A stretch of 64,000 bases of DNA from Paraspadella gotoi (Eukaryota > Chaetognatha). Location: positions 557,173 through 621,172 of the forward strand of contig CM119264.1 of assembly GCA_051294375.1 (NCBI GenBank). The letters run 5' to 3'. How positions within the stretch are numbered: the stretch's first letter is position 1; every line of letters begins with the position of its first letter. The position numbers were made by a program, and so were the translations under genes. The notes under the pieces are model-generated. The model was given only the letters and a program-made list of their open reading frames with translations, did no database searches and was not told the origin of the DNA. Positions 60,257 to 64,000 of this stretch are shown here, piece by piece.

Positions 60257-61149
60257 TTTTCATTGTCAAATATTACTTTTAAACTTTCTTTTTCTCACTT
60301 TAAGCTCCACCACCCCCGCCGCCCCTTTCGACTCTCCCCTCCACTCTCCCGCCTCCGACGCCCATTTCGCCGCCGATTTGCCGCTTGGCTGCTGCGGCGA
60401 AAGCGGAGACAAGCAGCCGGGCTTCAGCAGCGTCAGGAGACAGCAGCCGGGGCTCCAGCAGCGTCAGGAGACAGCAGCCGGGTTTCAGCAGCGTCAGGAG
60501 ACAGCCGCCGGGCTCCAGCAGCGTCAGGAGACAGCAGCCGGGCTCCAGCAGCGTCAGGAAGACAGCAAGTCGGGCTCAGCAGCAGCGTCAAGGAGGAGAC
60601 AGCAGCCGGGTTTCAGCAGCGTCAGGAGACAGCAGCGGGACTCCAGCAGCGTCAGGAGACAGCAGCGGGGCTCCAGCAGCGTAAGGAGACAGCAGCCGGG
60701 CTGCAGCAGCGTCAGGAGACAGCAGCCGGGCTCAAGCAGCGTCCGGAAACAGCGAATGCGCGGCGGCTGCTGCATTTTTTGGCGGCGACGGGAGAAGAGA
60801 GACTGAAGAGATTTTGGGAAGTGGAGGTGGAAGAAATGGGTGAAGTGGTGAGTGCGATGGAGAGAGTAAGGGAGGAGGAAGAGGAAGAAGAAGTAAGAGG
60901 CGAATGGGATGGAGACATGAAACGATCCCCCTACGATTCTATCTCTTCCTCGTCAATTCCCATCTGTAACTCCGTTTCTATCTCACTCATCGACTCCATC
61001 TCTCTCGTTCTTCACTCGATGAAGTCGTCGAAAAGATTTTCTCTTTCCGTCGAATTTTTGGCTGCGGACGAGAAGGCGGCCTTGAAGAAGTTGGAACGCT
61101 TCGTGGGGGAGAATGAGAAGTGATCTCTCTCTCTCTCTCTCTTTCTCTC

Positions 61150-61182
<33 letters not shown>

Positions 61183-64000
61183 CTCTTCTCTCTTCTCCTC
61201 TTTCTCTCTCTCTCTTCTCTCTTCTCTCTCTCTCGTTCGTTTTGAAAAAAAAATTTTTTGGAATGTCATATCGTTTGCTCTTGGATAAAAAGTGTTATAA
61301 TTAATTTTAAATTCGTCAATGATTTATAACTACTGTTTCTCAATCTTGCCTCGTAGACGTAAGAGAAATGGTATCATTAACACACCACATCCAGTCTCAA
61401 GATAACTTAGTATTATTAAATGAATTCATACAGCTATATTGAACGGCGAATCTCACATATTGTTTGTTCAACTTCAACTTCACTTTACGCCAAGTCACGG
61501 CGCAACAAATTTTAATTACCGTTCTTGTTTGTTTTTGTTTTTTTCAATTTAAAAAAAAAACCGAACTAATTTTTAATTTAAGTCTTGGACCAATGTCCCG
61601 TTGATCAAATCGATGGACGCATTCCGCGGAATCTCGCAAATGAAATGCTCTTGGAAGACGCAAGGCAGATCTCTCCAGTTGTTGGTGAGCGGCATGAACC
61701 CGTTGAGAGAGAGGCAGTCGGTGAAGCGGTCATTGGGCTGATTGGATTCCCAGGCGAGCCAGACGGGGTCAGAGGGCTCGAGGGGCCGCCCGTCGGTCCA
61801 ACGCCAACCGTCGTCCGTCAGGGTCGGAGAGGCTGTTGCAGGACGGGGTGGTGGGGTAGGGGGGTGGAAAGGGTAAGTTAGGTAAGTAGACTTATTGGAT
61901 TCGTTAGAGATTACTATATTAATGATTTTGATAACTTTTTTTTCGGTAAATCTTTTTGTTTATTTTTATTATTTAAAAATTTTTTTTTATTATTAATTTC
62001 ACTAAAAATATAATTAAATTAAATAAATTAAATTAATCTAATTAAATTGTCCCATGCAGTTAAAAAAAGAGTTTTTAATACCTAGAAAACCATAAAAAAG
62101 CAACATCAACATCAAAATCAACAGCAACAACAACGATAAAAACAACAACAATCAAAAAAACAACATCAACATTCAACAACAACAACAAAAACGACAATAA
62201 CTCACTGTCTCTCGCTCCAAGCCAAACTGTTTCCCTCAACCGACGTCGATTGATTTCACTGAAAATGAATTCCCATTCATTCATCGAATCCACTGACGCC
62301 AAATGACCTGCCAAAGTGATGAATGAAAGTGAATGTATGAAAGTCAATGAATGAAAGTGAATGAATGAAAGAGAATGAATGAAATTGAATGAATGAAGGA
62401 GAACGAATGAAGGAGAATAAATGAAAGTGAATGAAAGAGAACGAATGAAAGTGAACAAAAGAAAGAGAATGAATGAAGGAGAATAAAAAAGTGAATGAAT
62501 GAAAGAGAACAAATGAAAGTGAACGAATTAAAGTGAACGAATGAAAGTGATTGAATGAAAGTGTATGAATGAAAGTGAACGAATGAAAGTGAATGAACTG
62601 ACAACCAATATAAAAATTATTCTATCATTTAATAAATAAGCTATCTTGCCCCTGACTTTGGAGTCTAATGGAACATGGTAACGTTTTAGAAAAACTCCAC
62701 ACGTCTGCTTAATGGTGCTTATTGATGCTTGGTGCTTGGTGCTTATTGGTTTGGAATTAAATGAATGATTTATAGGATTAAGGATAAGATTTAATATTAA
62801 GGTTTGGACTCTGGTTATGGATTAGGGATTAAGGTGAGGGATGTAATTAGGAGTAATGATAACAATAAGCATCATTAGAAATTGGGCGTTTTCGGAAAAT
62901 AGAGCGACAAATGTCTCACCGGTCAATTTCCTGCAGTATCTCTCTGCGTCGTGCCAATGACGTTTCTCTCGCCCGAACAGATAACGCGATGTCGTTCTGT
63001 TACCGAAATCCAGAAATATCGGACCTGTCGTTTGAATCTTATTAAATTTTAGGAGTAGGTCAAATCAATGATTGTATATTATACCTTCAATGCAGTCCAC
63101 GGCAGTGCATGTCCAATCTCCATCTTCCTTGCAGAAACAATTGTTGCAACCTTTGTCTTCCACCCAAAATCTTATCTCTGATTTCGGAGCCTCTTCTCCA
63201 GGAGTGCAGTCTGTGAGGCCGAAAGGGGAGTATGACAAGACAATGCAATCTCTATGTTGTCTGGTTCCTATAGCCTCTTCTCCAGGAGTGCAGTCTGTGA
63301 GGCCGAAAGGGGAGTATGACAAGACAATGCAATCTCTATGTTGTCTGGTTCCTATAGCCTCTTCTCCAGGAGTGCAGTCTGTGAGGCCGAAAGGGGGAGT
63401 ATGACAAGACAATGCAATCTCTATGTTGTCTGGTTCCTATAGCCTCTTCTCCAGGAGTGCAGTCTGTGAGGCCGAAAGGGGGAGTATGACAAGACAATGC
63501 AATCTCTATGTTGTCTGGTCTATAGCCTCTCTCCAGGAGTGCAGTCTGTGGCGAAAGGGAGTATGACAGACAATCAATCTCTAGTTGTCTGGTTCCTATA
63601 GCCTTCTCCAGAGTGCAGTCTGTGAGGCCGAAAGGGGGAGTATGACAAGACAATGCAATCTCTATGTTGTCTGGTTCCTATAGCCTCTTCTCCAGGAGTG
63701 CAGTCTGTGAGGCTGAAAGGGGAGTATGACAAGACAATGCAATCTCTATGTTGCCTGGTTCCTATAGCCTCTTCTCCAGGAGTGCAGTCTGTGAGGCCGA
63801 AAGGGGGAGTATGACAAGACAATGCAATCTCTATGTTGCCTGGTTCCTATAGCCTCTTCTCCAGGAGTGCAGTCTGTGAGGCCGAAAGGGGAGGTATGAC
63901 AAGACAATGCAATCTCTATGTTGTCTGGTTCCTATTGACTAAATGTGCAACGCTAATAAATTGCTTTCGTTTATTTTGTAAACAATTCAATGTTTAATTT

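Overview
This is a window of nuclear DNA from an animal, most likely a ciliated invertebrate. The genes have short GT-AG introns, and their best recognisable relatives are animal proteins: a KIAA0930 homologue, an ABCG1/ABCG4-type half-transporter, the cilia dynein-arm factor CCDC103, a START-domain protein and a C-type lectin. The DNA is AT-rich outside exons. It is full of (TC)n/(GA)n microsatellites, minisatellites and tRNA-derived SINE-like repeats. I cannot name the species.

Layout. 1-12,400 is a tangle of inverted and direct copies with six N gaps in the wider window, three of them exactly 25 N. Inside it lie two copies of two KIAA0930 exons and a lysine-rich terminal exon of an unidentified gene. 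KIAA0930 continues on the + strand to 22,344. 23,359-27,846 (+) encodes a membrane-anchored START protein. 29,826-50,121 (+) is the ABCG gene; its second exon survives only in inverted copies, and a 138-residue secreted-protein gene is nested antisense in one of its introns (41,008-43,067). 52,982-53,347 (+) holds weakly CUB-like exons. 54,037-57,174 (-) encodes a complete 269-residue type II membrane methyltransferase-like protein. 58,539-61,123 (+) is CCDC103, interrupted by a coding minisatellite. 61,573 to the right edge (-) is a C-type lectin with a six-cysteine pacifastin/VWC-like module next to an 84-bp tandem array.

The genes do not form one pathway. Two themes run through the window. 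First, minisatellites repeatedly sit on or beside exon edges (KIAA0930, START gene, methyltransferase, CCDC103, lectin), and (TC)n or (GA)n tracts abut many splice sites. Second, two large inverted duplications (1-12.4 kb, and about 30.5-43.7 kb) look like misassembled or alternate-haplotype sequence: one arm is rich in single-base indels, and one arm lacks a SINE cluster present in the other. Gene models below were built by hand from splice sites and reading-frame phase; frame closure is stated where it works and where it fails.
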